DNA of 21,408 nucleotides from JBGTCD01 sp041749015. Lineage in GTDB: Bacteria > Bacteroidota > Bacteroidia > Cytophagales > Cyclobacteriaceae. The notes under the pieces were generated by a model. The model did not search any database. It had not been told where the DNA came from and saw nothing but the letters and a program-made list of their open reading frames with translations. The translations under genes and the position numbers were made by a program. The first letter of the stretch is position 1. Every line of letters starts with the position of its first letter. Of the stretch, positions 7,967 through 15,915 are shown piece after piece. The DNA lies in the NCBI GenBank assembly GCA_041749015.1, contig JBGTCD010000135.1, forward strand, positions 1 to 21,408, read 5' to 3'.

Positions 7967-8335
7967 ATGATCATCGAAGGAAAAGCTTACCAGTTTGAAA
8001 TAGAAGGTGCCCGGTACCATTGTGCTATGGATGTGACCATGAAATACATCGGTGGGAAGTGGAAAACCGTAGTCTTGTGGTATCTGAGAAATGAAACCCT
8101 CCGGTTTGGTGAGATAAAGAAAAGAATCCCTGACATCACAGAAAAAATGCTGAGCCTCCAGCTCAAGGCCCTGGAAGAGGACGGCCTTATCCATCGGGAA
8201 GTTTTTCCTGAAGTGCCACTCCGGGTAGAGTATACCTTAACTGATTTTGGCAAAACCCTTATCCCAGTATTGGAATCCATCGCTGCCTGGGGCCGCAACC
8301 TCGGAAATTCCCGAGGGCGGGTGGTGGCCATTTGA
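7967..8335 (+). CDS. HxlR-family winged-helix transcriptional regulator
   Basis: From the ATG at 7967 this encodes 122 residues, a typical HxlR length; an ATG at 7943 would add eight. The core shows the family pattern: a conserved Cys (Cys19 here, Cys27 from the longer start) before MKYIGGKWKTVVLWYL, then LRFGEIKKRIPDITEKMLSLQLKALEEDGLIHR as recognition region, and VEYTLTDFGKTLIPVLESI as wing and dimer helix. In HxlR relatives such as YodB and HypR the equivalent Cys senses quinones, diamide or hypochlorite. A redox or electrophile signal is therefore plausible here. It is divergent from an NADP-binding reductase with inverted repeats between them, implying autoregulation and control of the reductase. 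The gene ends 13 bp before the convergent desaturase-type gene. Confidence 0.9.
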   Translation: MIIEGKAYQFEIEGARYHCAMDVTMKYIGGKWKTVVLWYLRNETLRFGEIKKRIPDITEKMLSLQLKALEEDGLIHREVFPEVPLRVEYTLTDFGKTLIPVLESIAAWGRNLGNSRGRVVAI

Positions 8336-8348
8336 TCGAAATTTTAAA

Positions 8349-9122
8349 TCATAATTTAACCCGATCCGCTAAGGTCTGGATGCTGGGCTCGTAATCCTGC
8401 CTCAAGGTGCCCATCCACCTATCCCACCAAAGGAAATAGAGACCGTAATTACCTTCAAACCGATGGTGGTGCTGGTTATGTGCCAGGGAGGTATTGAGCC
8501 ATTTTCCAGGGGTGGTGCGCATAAACCAGGCAGGGTATAGTTCGTACCCAAGATGGCCATACACATTATAAAAAAACATGAAAAGAATAAAAGCAAATAC
8601 TGTCCAGGCATGAAGCGGAAAGAGAAATACCATCAGCACAATCACGCCAGCTTCTACAATTGCCTCCAGTGGATGGAAGGCCAGGGCAGCCCAGGGGCTG
8701 GGGTTGATTGATAAATGGTGAACTTTATGAACCCTGGTAAAAATTTTAGGGTGGTGCATAAGACGGTGGGTCCAGTAAAAGTAAGCATCATGAAATAGGA
8801 TGGTCAGGAAAAAACTGCCAATAAAATAGCCCCAACCCATCGCATGAAAATCACTATACAACTGGGTGTAGGGTTTTATGGCTGGATGAAAAAGACTAAA
8901 AGCCACTATAGCAAAAATCAAGGTGGTGACTAAAGAGTAGCTAATTTCCCTGCGATAGTCGCTACCCTTGGGAAAGGTTTTCTGGATTTTCTTCCAGGCA
9001 ATTTTCTTTTTTAACAAAATATAAAAAATCAGGAAGGCAATCCCTGCTATGAGAAAATACCTGGTCAGGATGATGCCTGAGAGGATTAAAAACCGATAAA
9101 AATCAGGAACACTTTCAAGCAT
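8349..9122 (-). CDS. Sterol desaturase / fatty acid hydroxylase superfamily protein
   Basis: This is an integral membrane di-iron oxygenase of 257 residues. Hydrophobic segments lie at about 10-36, 60-80, 98-112 and 155-187. The full set of histidine clusters of the superfamily is present: HDAYFYWTHRLMHH (His111, 119, 123, 124), HKVHH (His132, 135, 136) and HNQHHH (His215, 218-220), with His150 and His190 between. These bind two irons and use O2 to hydroxylate or desaturate a lipid chain. Relatives act on sterols, carotenoids, fatty acids and alkylglycerols, and the substrate cannot be read from sequence. It lies 75 bp downstream of the DUF5686 gene on the same strand and may be co-transcribed. 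The gene is intact, with a 13-bp gap to the convergent HxlR gene. Confidence 0.9.
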   Translation of the reverse strand: MLESVPDFYRFLILSGIILTRYFLIAGIAFLIFYILLKKKIAWKKIQKTFPKGSDYRREISYSLVTTLIFAIVAFSLFHPAIKPYTQLYSDFHAMGWGYFIGSFFLTILFHDAYFYWTHRLMHHPKIFTRVHKVHHLSINPSPWAALAFHPLEAIVEAGVIVLMVFLFPLHAWTVFAFILFMFFYNVYGHLGYELYPAWFMRTTPGKWLNTSLAHNQHHHRFEGNYGLYFLWWDRWMGTLRQDYEPSIQTLADRVKL

Positions 9123-9197
9123 TTCAGTAAGGTCTTTTTTCTTAAACCCTCTTGCATTTGCAGAAGTTCATTTTATGGCTTTGGGTTCAATCTTCTA

Positions 9198-11618
9198 TCA
9201 AAATGAAATACTTGTATGAAAAGTAAATTGGAAATTATCTCCAGTGGCGTCAAACCTGTATGGCCCATAGCGGTAAAACAATCCTATGCTTAATCCCGTC
9301 CAATAGAGGTCGGAGTTGATCCGGATTAGGTTCTTTAACACAAGTCCTGATTCATGAAATCCTTTTTCCATTGTATTAAATAAAATACCCTCATGTCGTT
9401 CGGGATTTCCAAGGTTGCCAATAGAAGAATTTTGTACAACCAGCAGTTCAGGTTTCATATAACCGCGCACTGCAGTAAACAGAAGCCCTAAATTCTGTTC
9501 AATTGAAAGGTGTGCGTATTCATCAGAAAGAAATTCATATAAACCCATGGTTTGAAGATATCCTGGAAAATAAAAAGAAAAGTTGTTCCCTTCTGACTTG
9601 GCAGAATAACCATTGAACAGAAAGGGGTATGGAAGTTCCGACCCCCAAACTTTTCCTGCATTAATGGTAACCAATGTAAATCCCAGCAGCGGTGTGTATA
9701 TATTTTGCCGGTATCTGAAACTTGTCGAAACCAAATTAAGGTCACCACTTAAAACATCGGGGATAGATTTAGAAACCCTTAGTTGAAGTACAGGATTGCC
9801 CGGTTGAGAAATGGTGCGAAATGAAGTAACCCTGGTGGTTCTCTCCCTAAAAGCATACCTCAAGTTAATACCGAATTCAGAATTAATAAAAGAATTTAAC
9901 GCAGGGTCCTGTTCTCTTTGAAATGAATATGAGTAGGTAGGAAAATATGCTTCCCTGTTAGCAAAAAGTCCAACCATCCAATTCCTGGATGGTACAAATT
10001 TATACTCTAAAGAAAAGCGCTGAATACTATCCATCCTGAATACTGCAAAATTTCTGAATACATTTCTGTATGGATCACCAAGCAATCCAGAAGGATGCAA
10101 TAGTTCCGGCATCGCCGGCTCTGATACATCCTGAGAATAAGAAAGTGTCAGGACAGAAGCCTGATCCTGCTTGGGCCTGATTTCCAAATGGGCTCCATAT
10201 TTCAATGCTCTGTCCTTGAACCCATAGGCCCCATATCCCCCAATACTAAAATATTTACTTATTCTATCATTGGTACTCAACCCCATTCCAAGCCTAAATC
10301 CTTCGTATTGGTTAAAACCAAGAAGGTGTCTAGGCACGAGTGATATTTTACCGATAGGTAATTTACCATCCACCAGGTTTACACCAATAAAAGCCATCCC
10401 ATTAAGTACCCTTTTTGCTCTTGGGCTTAAAGTATCATAATTTTCTAAGGTTCTTACTTCTCTCCATGCGAGACTGTCCGGACGCCACGAAGCCCAGTCA
10501 GGATTTGAGGCTCGTTCAAAGAATACATTAGTATTTCCAAAGTCTCTTTTAACAAGAGAGGTCTCAAAATTGATATTAGAAAAGTAACTTTGATTTTTAA
10601 CTAGTACCGGTAAGCCTTCAATAGTATTATCCTTGATGAAATACCTGGTATACAATTGGTTTGGAAACCAGGTATCCCCTATCTTTTTATAAAGTTGCTG
10701 GACCCTGAAATTTATTTTTAAGGTGGAATCAGCAGGATAAGCCTCCACATTTTCTATAGCGAAGTCGTTGGAGTTTATGGATAGTACGCCCCGTAGAGTG
10801 CGGTGTTGTCTGCTTTTCTTACCTTCAAAGGAGATGATATAAGTTACATCAGCCTCATGAACAACTGAATCTTCAAGGTAATAATCATAGTGAGAAAGAA
10901 AATTGTTTGTAAGAGGATTTATGAAGCCCAAATCGAATAAAAAAATAGGGTCATCGTAAAAAGAAAAAGGCTGAAAACTACTGGAAAGCATAGCAAATTC
11001 AGGCTTATCCAGGCCGGTTATCCTACTGTCAAGGATTTTTTCCTGGTAAAAGTCAGGTCTCATTTTTTTTACTTGAGAGTAGCTTTCCATAAGTGAAAGG
11101 TGGCCTCCTTGAAATACATCATTCAAAGCACTGTCAGAGTAGGTTTCTTCCAGGCCAAGAAGTGTAATGACTGTTTTGTTATAGCTATTAAATTCAACCT
11201 GATTGATTCCATTGGGGTCGTTCAAACCTCTATTCTTCACCGCTTTTCTGATGATGGCGTGAGCAGGATTTTCACCTGCTTTGTACGTAAACTCTTTTAA
11301 TGCAAAGGGTTCCGGGGCTAATTTTATGGTCAGGAAGGATTGGTTGGAGGCCAAGGTAATTGTGTCTCTTTTATACCCCAAGCAGCTTATTATGATTTTA
11401 TTATTAAGGAAGGAGTTAAGTATCCTAAGTTTGAACTTACCATCAACATCAGAGATAGTTCCTATGTAAGTATTCTTAATTTGAATTGCTGCAAACGCAA
11501 TCGGTTCACCCTTTTGGTCGTCCATAATTTGGCCCTGGATGACTCTGTCCTGACCTAAGGCAATGCCTGACCAAATCAGAATTAAACACATCCAGCCCGT
11601 GAACCAAAATAATTTCAT
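9198..11618 (-). CDS. Carboxypeptidase-regulatory-like and DUF5686 domain outer-membrane protein
   Basis: This is an 806-residue exported protein. Residues 1-22 form a signal peptide ending in IALGQ. Residues 25-105 form a CarboxypepD_reg-like beta-sandwich (VIQGQIMDDQKGEPIAFAAI, TISDVDGKFKL), the module found at the N-terminus of many TonB-dependent receptors. The rest resembles DUF5686, a Bacteroidota-specific family. Its later half alternates polar and aromatic residues as in beta-barrel strands and ends in Phe (FHTSISF), typical of an outer-membrane barrel. There is no TonB plug, so it is not a standard SusC receptor; its function is unknown. A LytTR response regulator ends 37 nt upstream on the same strand and may be co-transcribed with it. 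Confidence 0.82.
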   Translation of the reverse strand: MKLFWFTGWMCLILIWSGIALGQDRVIQGQIMDDQKGEPIAFAAIQIKNTYIGTISDVDGKFKLRILNSFLNNKIIISCLGYKRDTITLASNQSFLTIKLAPEPFALKEFTYKAGENPAHAIIRKAVKNRGLNDPNGINQVEFNSYNKTVITLLGLEETYSDSALNDVFQGGHLSLMESYSQVKKMRPDFYQEKILDSRITGLDKPEFAMLSSSFQPFSFYDDPIFLFDLGFINPLTNNFLSHYDYYLEDSVVHEADVTYIISFEGKKSRQHRTLRGVLSINSNDFAIENVEAYPADSTLKINFRVQQLYKKIGDTWFPNQLYTRYFIKDNTIEGLPVLVKNQSYFSNINFETSLVKRDFGNTNVFFERASNPDWASWRPDSLAWREVRTLENYDTLSPRAKRVLNGMAFIGVNLVDGKLPIGKISLVPRHLLGFNQYEGFRLGMGLSTNDRISKYFSIGGYGAYGFKDRALKYGAHLEIRPKQDQASVLTLSYSQDVSEPAMPELLHPSGLLGDPYRNVFRNFAVFRMDSIQRFSLEYKFVPSRNWMVGLFANREAYFPTYSYSFQREQDPALNSFINSEFGINLRYAFRERTTRVTSFRTISQPGNPVLQLRVSKSIPDVLSGDLNLVSTSFRYRQNIYTPLLGFTLVTINAGKVWGSELPYPFLFNGYSAKSEGNNFSFYFPGYLQTMGLYEFLSDEYAHLSIEQNLGLLFTAVRGYMKPELLVVQNSSIGNLGNPERHEGILFNTMEKGFHESGLVLKNLIRINSDLYWTGLSIGLFYRYGPYRFDATGDNFQFTFHTSISF

Positions 11619-11655
11619 AAATTAATGGCTATATCACTGCGGTAGCTTAATAAAA

Positions 11656-12378
11656 CTATATACTCATCAGGTCTTTAAATCGCTGGGTCTGCCGTCTCGA
11701 GACGTCTACCTCCTGACCGCCTTTCATATAGATCCTGATACTGCCACTGAACCAGGGTTCTATTTTTTCTACCCATTTGAGATTAACGATCTGCTGACGG
11801 TTGGCCCTAAAGAATACCTTGGGGTCAAGCTTAGATTCCAAATAATTGAGGGTGCGGGGGATCATAGGATGCTCGTCTTCAAAGTGCAGCTTGGTATAAT
11901 TACCGTCTACTTCAAATATTCTGATTTTACTCAATGACACAAACCAGCACCGCTCTCCATCCTTTACAAAAACCTGGTCATTTTCTCCCATGAGATTAGG
12001 ATCCATTTTAGAATTGATCCGATTGGCCCTTTGCTTATCGACGAGCTTGCCAATAGCTCCGGCGAGACGGTCTTTGTGGATGGGTTTGAGCAGGTAATCC
12101 AGAGCGTTAAATTCGAAGGCCTGAATGGCATACTCATCATATGCGGTGGTGAAGATGACCTCGGGAAGGTATTCCAGATCCTGTAGCAAGTCAAAACCCG
12201 ACTTACCAGGCATTTGGATGTCCAGAAAAATCAGATCCGGCTTTTCAGCTTCTATCTTCTCCCGGGCCTCTTCCGCATTGGAGGCTTCTCCGATGATCTT
12301 GATCATATCAAGATCCTTGATCAAGCGCTTTAATTCGTTTCTTGCAAGGCGGGAATCATCTACTACAATAGCATTCAT
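11656..12378 (-). CDS. LytTR-family response regulator (LytR/AlgR type)
   Basis: This cytoplasmic two-component regulator has 240 residues from the ATG at 12378. An upstream in-frame ATG at 12399 would add seven residues, but family members begin right before the NAIVVDD strand. The receiver domain (about 1-115) has the acidic pair Asp7-Asp8, phospho-acceptor Asp53 in FLDIQMPG, the conserved Thr in FTTAYDEYA and Lys98 in LLKP. The C-terminal LytTR DNA-binding domain (about 137-237) shows IRIFEVDGNYTKLHF, RTLNYLESKL, FFRANRQQIVNL and VSRRQTQRFKDL. The usual LytS-type histidine kinase partner is not in the window. It lies upstream of the DUF5686 outer-membrane protein gene, which is an obvious candidate target or operon partner. 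Confidence 0.93.
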   Translation of the reverse strand: MNAIVVDDSRLARNELKRLIKDLDMIKIIGEASNAEEAREKIEAEKPDLIFLDIQMPGKSGFDLLQDLEYLPEVIFTTAYDEYAIQAFEFNALDYLLKPIHKDRLAGAIGKLVDKQRANRINSKMDPNLMGENDQVFVKDGERCWFVSLSKIRIFEVDGNYTKLHFEDEHPMIPRTLNYLESKLDPKVFFRANRQQIVNLKWVEKIEPWFSGSIRIYMKGGQEVDVSRRQTQRFKDLMSI

Positions 12379-12423
12379 GGTTGATAGGTATTTATTCACT
12401 TAACAACGCTAAATTAGGTGATT

Positions 12424-12462
12424 AAAACCAAAAAAGCTCCCTAAATGGAATTCAGGGAGCTT
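12424..12462 (-). terminator. Intrinsic terminator of the fad operon
   Basis: On the minus strand two perfect 9-nt arms, AAGCTCCCT (12462-12454) and AGGGAGCTT (12442-12434), enclose an 11-nt loop. They are followed by a T-rich tail, TTTTGGTTTT (12433-12424). The hairpin begins 27 nt after the fadE stop codon at 12489. It separates the beta-oxidation operon from the LytTR regulator gene downstream. Confidence 0.85.
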
Positions 12463-12488
12463 GAATGGTTAATTAGATGCATTAAGAG

Positions 12489-14291
12489 TTAGAAAGGATA
12501 CTTGTTCTCTTTGATCACCTGATCAGCGATGGTCCTTCTGGCCTCTTTCAGATTCACAGGATCCAGCTTGGTAAAGCGTTTTAATCCCATCAACATCATC
12601 CGCTGCTCATCGCCTTCTGCAAAAGCATAGATGGCCTGGCGTCCGGCATAAGCCGCTTTTTCTATCGCATGATAGAGGTAAACCTGAGCCATCAGTTGAT
12701 GAATCTTACAGGCCTCTTCACCCCGTACCCCGATCAATTTTTCGACCCGAAGGATGGCCGACTCAGCCACATATCCTTCGATCAGCATATCTGCGAGATT
12801 CATAAGAATCTCCTGCTCGTCCTTAAGATTTTGCATCAGCTTCTGGGCTGCAGCACCAGCCACCATTAGCCCGGCTTTTTTCAGGTTTCTCAAGGCTTTC
12901 TTTTCTTTTGCAAAGAGTTCGTCACTATCCTGTGCACCAAAATCAGGTACAGATGTCAGCTCCTTCTGCACTGCCATAGCAGGGGTCATGAGGTCAAGGG
13001 TGCCTTTCATGGCCCTTTTCATAAGCATATCAATACAAAGCATGCGATTGATCTCATTGGTACCCTCAAAAATTCTATTGATGCGGCTATCGCGATATGC
13101 ACGATCCATTGGGCCTTCGGCAGAAAAACCCATACCACCATATATCTGTACTCCTTCATCTACTACATAGTCCAACACCTCCGAGCCATGTACCTTCATA
13201 ATGGCACATTCTATTGCAAATTCTTCCAGTGACTTCAACCGCGCCTTGGCAGGATCCATCCCACCGGCTACTAATGCATCATAGGCATCTTCGATGTTCT
13301 GCCCTGCTCGGTAACATGCCGACTCGGAAGCAAAATTCCTTGTTGTCATTTCAGCTATTTTATGCTTGATCGCACCAAAATTTGCGATGGCCGTGCCAAA
13401 TTGCTTCCGCTCATTGGCATACCCAGTAGCTGTGGTAATCACTGCCTTACAGGCACCAATGGCGGCAGCTCCCAACTTGATTCTGCCCACATTAAGGATG
13501 TTGACGGCTATTTTAAAACCATTCTCCCGCTCAGAAAGCATGTTCTCAACGGGCACCTTGCAGTCGTTGAAAAATACCTGCCGGGTAGATGAGCCTTTGA
13601 TACCCATTTTCTTTTCTTCTTCATTCATGGTGATCCCACCAAATCCTTTCTCTACGATGAAAGCGGTTAGATTTTTGTCATCATCGATTTTAGCAAATAC
13701 GATGAACACATCAGCAAATCCCCCATTGGTGATCCACATTTTCTGTCCATTGATGCTATAATGTTTTTTATCACTCGATAAAATTGCCTTGGTCTTTCCT
13801 GAATTGGCATCCGAGCCGCTATCAGGCTCTGTGAGACAATAGGCAGCTTTCCATTCGCCTGTGGCTAGCTTAGGAAGGTATTTATTTTTTTGCTCTTCGT
13901 TTCCATAATACAGGATGGGCAGGGTGCCGATTCCCGTATGGGCCGATAGGGCTACTGCAAAGCTATGTCCTGCCCCGATCACTTCTGATACGAGCATGGT
14001 GGTATTGAAATCCATTCCAAAACCGCCTAATGCTTCAGGGACTGAAGTCCCTAATAGACCCAATTCACCTGCTTTGTCCATCAGTTGTGGCATCAACTCA
14101 GGATTTTTCATTGAGTCAATCTCTTCAAGCCTGGGATATATCTCCTGATCCAGGAAATCCTGGCAGGTCTGTGCAATCATCTTTTGCTCTTCATTCCATT
14201 CTTCAGGAATAAAGATATCCTGAGCGAGCGTTTCCTTTACCAGGAATTCCCCTCCTCTCAGGGCTTCTCTTTTTTCTGTGGTGGTACTCAT
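12489..14291 (-). CDS. fadE: Acyl-CoA dehydrogenase (FadE-like, long-chain type)
   Basis: This is a 600-residue FAD enzyme that makes trans-2-enoyl-CoA from acyl-CoA, the first step of beta-oxidation, passing electrons to electron-transfer flavoprotein. The N-terminal helical domain is followed by the FAD/substrate motifs YCLTEPDSGSD (151-161) and WITNGGFAD (186-194). RKQFGTAIANFGAIKHKIAE (295-314) and GGMGFSAEGPMDRAYRD lead to IFEGTNEINRM, where Glu409 is in the catalytic-base position of MCAD-type enzymes. The extra 180-residue C-terminal helical domain is what makes it longer than the usual 380-400 residues, as in VLCAD and Bacillus FadE. It is the last gene of the fadN-fadA-fadE unit: it starts 12 nt after the thiolase stop and ends before a strong terminator. 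Nothing looks broken. Confidence 0.93.
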   Translation of the reverse strand: MSTTTEKREALRGGEFLVKETLAQDIFIPEEWNEEQKMIAQTCQDFLDQEIYPRLEEIDSMKNPELMPQLMDKAGELGLLGTSVPEALGGFGMDFNTTMLVSEVIGAGHSFAVALSAHTGIGTLPILYYGNEEQKNKYLPKLATGEWKAAYCLTEPDSGSDANSGKTKAILSSDKKHYSINGQKMWITNGGFADVFIVFAKIDDDKNLTAFIVEKGFGGITMNEEEKKMGIKGSSTRQVFFNDCKVPVENMLSERENGFKIAVNILNVGRIKLGAAAIGACKAVITTATGYANERKQFGTAIANFGAIKHKIAEMTTRNFASESACYRAGQNIEDAYDALVAGGMDPAKARLKSLEEFAIECAIMKVHGSEVLDYVVDEGVQIYGGMGFSAEGPMDRAYRDSRINRIFEGTNEINRMLCIDMLMKRAMKGTLDLMTPAMAVQKELTSVPDFGAQDSDELFAKEKKALRNLKKAGLMVAGAAAQKLMQNLKDEQEILMNLADMLIEGYVAESAILRVEKLIGVRGEEACKIHQLMAQVYLYHAIEKAAYAGRQAIYAFAEGDEQRMMLMGLKRFTKLDPVNLKEARRTIADQVIKENKYPF

Positions 14292-14303
14292 TGCTTTGTT
14301 TTT

Positions 14304-15479
14304 TTAATTCAATAATTCATAAATTCCGGCTACTCCCTGGCCTCCACCAACACAGGCGGTGACCATGCCATATTTTTGTTTTCTTCTTCGCATCTCATTG
14401 AAGAGCTGCACCGATAGTTTGGCTCCTGTACAGCCCAACGGGTGACCAATAGCTATGGCTCCGCCATTTGGATTGACGATATCAGGATCAATGCCAAGTT
14501 CGCGGACTACCGCTACTGCCTGGGCTGCAAAAGCCTCATTCAATTCTACCTGATCTATGTCCTTAAGCTTCAAACCGCCCCGTTCCAATGCCTTTGGAAT
14601 AGCGGCTACTGGTCCTATGCCCATGATCCTGGGTTCTACACCGGCAGCAGCATAAGATACCATCCTTGCTATTGGCTCAAGATTAAATTCCTTTACCATT
14701 TTCTCAGACATCACCATCACAAATGCGGCGCCGTCGGAGGTTTGGGATGAGTTTCCCGCTGTAACCGTGCCTCCCTGCGAAAAGACCGGTCTCAATTTTG
14801 CCAACACCTCCATGGAGGTATCTTCACGAACACCCTCATCGGTGTCAACAGTCCACTCACGGGTCTTCTTTTTCATCTGTTCGTCCAGATAGACTTCCTC
14901 TACTTTGATGGGCAGAATTTCATCTTTAAACTTACCCTCTTTGATGGCAGCAGCGGCCTTTCGATGCGAGTGGTAAGCAAACTCATCCTGATCTTCCCTG
15001 GAAATACTAAAATCTTTAGAAACCTGTTCGGCTGTAAGACCCATACTGGTATAGTAGGTGGGGTGGTCTTTGGCCACCTGATAATTGAGTGCGGTTTTCC
15101 AGCCCATAATAGGGACCAGGGACATCGATTCTGTACCACCTGCAATGATACAATCTGCCAGCCCGGCATGGATTTTGGCACATGCAATGTTGATGGCTTC
15201 CAGGCCCGAACCACAATATCGGTTGACGATCATGCCAGGGGTATCCTGACCTAGTGCAATTAAAGCAATCATCCGGCCCATTTGCATGCCTTGCTCTGCC
15301 TCCGGCACGGCATTACCTACGATGAGGTCATCAATGCGGGAAGGCTCCAGGCCCTTTACTTCACTGACGAGATGTTTGATCACATCAGCAGCCAGATCAT
15401 CCGGCCTGTAAAAACGAAATCCTCCCTTTTTGGCTTTCCCAACTGCTGTTCTGTATCCCTTGACGATATATGCATTCAT
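14304..15479 (-). CDS. fadA: Acetyl-CoA C-acyltransferase (3-ketoacyl-CoA thiolase)
   Basis: This 391-residue cytoplasmic thiolase cleaves 3-ketoacyl-CoA with CoA, the last step of each beta-oxidation round. The nucleophile Cys89 lies in VNRYCGSGLEAI. The second and third active-site elements are NPNGGAIAIGHPLG (His346) and MVTACVGGGQG (Cys376). Length and motifs match FadA. The N-terminal MNAYIVKGYRTAVGKAKKGG resembles the Bacillus/Bacteroidota FadA group rather than acetoacetyl-CoA thiolases. It follows the fadN gene in the operon, but with a four-helix-bundle gene between them; 3'-flanking heptad repeats of that insert run up to within about 10 nt of this start codon and may have displaced the original leader. 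fadE follows 12 nt downstream. Confidence 0.94.
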   Translation of the reverse strand: MNAYIVKGYRTAVGKAKKGGFRFYRPDDLAADVIKHLVSEVKGLEPSRIDDLIVGNAVPEAEQGMQMGRMIALIALGQDTPGMIVNRYCGSGLEAINIACAKIHAGLADCIIAGGTESMSLVPIMGWKTALNYQVAKDHPTYYTSMGLTAEQVSKDFSISREDQDEFAYHSHRKAAAAIKEGKFKDEILPIKVEEVYLDEQMKKKTREWTVDTDEGVREDTSMEVLAKLRPVFSQGGTVTAGNSSQTSDGAAFVMVMSEKMVKEFNLEPIARMVSYAAAGVEPRIMGIGPVAAIPKALERGGLKLKDIDQVELNEAFAAQAVAVVRELGIDPDIVNPNGGAIAIGHPLGCTGAKLSVQLFNEMRRRKQKYGMVTACVGGGQGVAGIYELLN

Positions 15480-15489
15480 ATTTTTGGTA

Positions 15490-15517
15490 TTTAGTCTTTA
15501 GATTTTAGTCTTGAGTT
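15490..15517. repeat. Tandem heptad repeats (TTTAGTC type) at 3' flank of four-helix-bundle gene
   Basis: On the plus strand four consecutive 7-bp units read TTTAGTC, TTTAGAT, TTTAGTC, TTGAGTT. They overlap the stop codon of the four-helix-bundle gene (15505-15507) and end about 10 nt from the fadA start. On the minus strand the unit is GACTAAA with a CTAA core. They are the mirror image of the CTAA heptads on the other side of the gene. Confidence 0.7.
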
Positions 15518-15873
15518 TCCTTTTTTAATAATGATTTTGAAAGTGCAAAATTCATTTTTTGAATTTCAGTTATTTGGGTTTGAAGTTCTTTCAAATCATT
15601 TTTTCCTATTAGTTTTACCTTCTCAGCAATTATTAATTGAGTCTCCAATTCACAAGCTGAACCATAAGAGTAAGCTAGAAAATTTTTAAACTCCTTAAGA
15701 GAATTTCTCCCAGAACCTTCTGCAATATTAGATGAAATAGAAACGGCTGACCTTTTAATTTGAGAGGCCAATCCAAATTTCTCTTCCATTGGAAATTTCC
15801 CTACCAAAGCATATATTTCTACTGCCAATTCAATCGATTTTTCCCATAGTTTGAGATTCTTATAATTATTCAT
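15505..15873 (-). CDS. Four-helix-bundle protein of the S23 / 23S rRNA intervening-sequence protein family
   Basis: This 122-residue protein is predicted to be almost wholly helical. The opening KNLKLWEKSIELAVEIYAL, then FGLASQIKRSAVSISSNIAEGSGR and FKNFLAYSYGSACELETQL are the hallmark segments of the S23/IVP family. Members occur as ORFs inside 23S rRNA intervening sequences and as scattered chromosomal copies; the Avd accessory protein of diversity-generating retroelements shares the fold. Their biochemical role is not established. No rRNA, reverse transcriptase or template repeat is present here. The gene interrupts the fadN-fadA pair, is clearly more A/T-rich than both neighbours, and is framed by tandem heptads of opposite orientation. 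It therefore looks like a recently inserted cassette that leaves both flanking proteins intact. The start ATG at 15873 directly abuts the upstream heptads. Confidence 0.9.
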   Translation of the reverse strand: MNNYKNLKLWEKSIELAVEIYALVGKFPMEEKFGLASQIKRSAVSISSNIAEGSGRNSLKEFKNFLAYSYGSACELETQLIIAEKVKLIGKNDLKELQTQITEIQKMNFALSKSLLKKETQD

Positions 15874-15915
15874 CTAACCTCTAATTACTAACTTCTAATC
15901 TCTAATTCCTAAGTG
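15874..15915. repeat. Six tandem heptad repeats (CTAAnnn) at 5' flank of four-helix-bundle gene
   Basis: Six consecutive 7-bp units start with CTAA on the plus strand: CTAACCT, CTAATTA, CTAACTT, CTAATCT, CTAATTC, CTAAGTG. They fill the whole 28-bp gap between the four-helix-bundle start codon and the fadN stop codon (15902-15904) and continue into the last fadN codons. On the coding strand this is a TTAG-phased leader immediately before the ATG. Confidence 0.75.

Noticed and set aside
15505..15873. Four-helix-bundle gene as the Avd component of a diversity-generating retroelement
   Set aside because: No reverse transcriptase, template repeat or variable-repeat target gene is found anywhere in the window; only the fold is shared.
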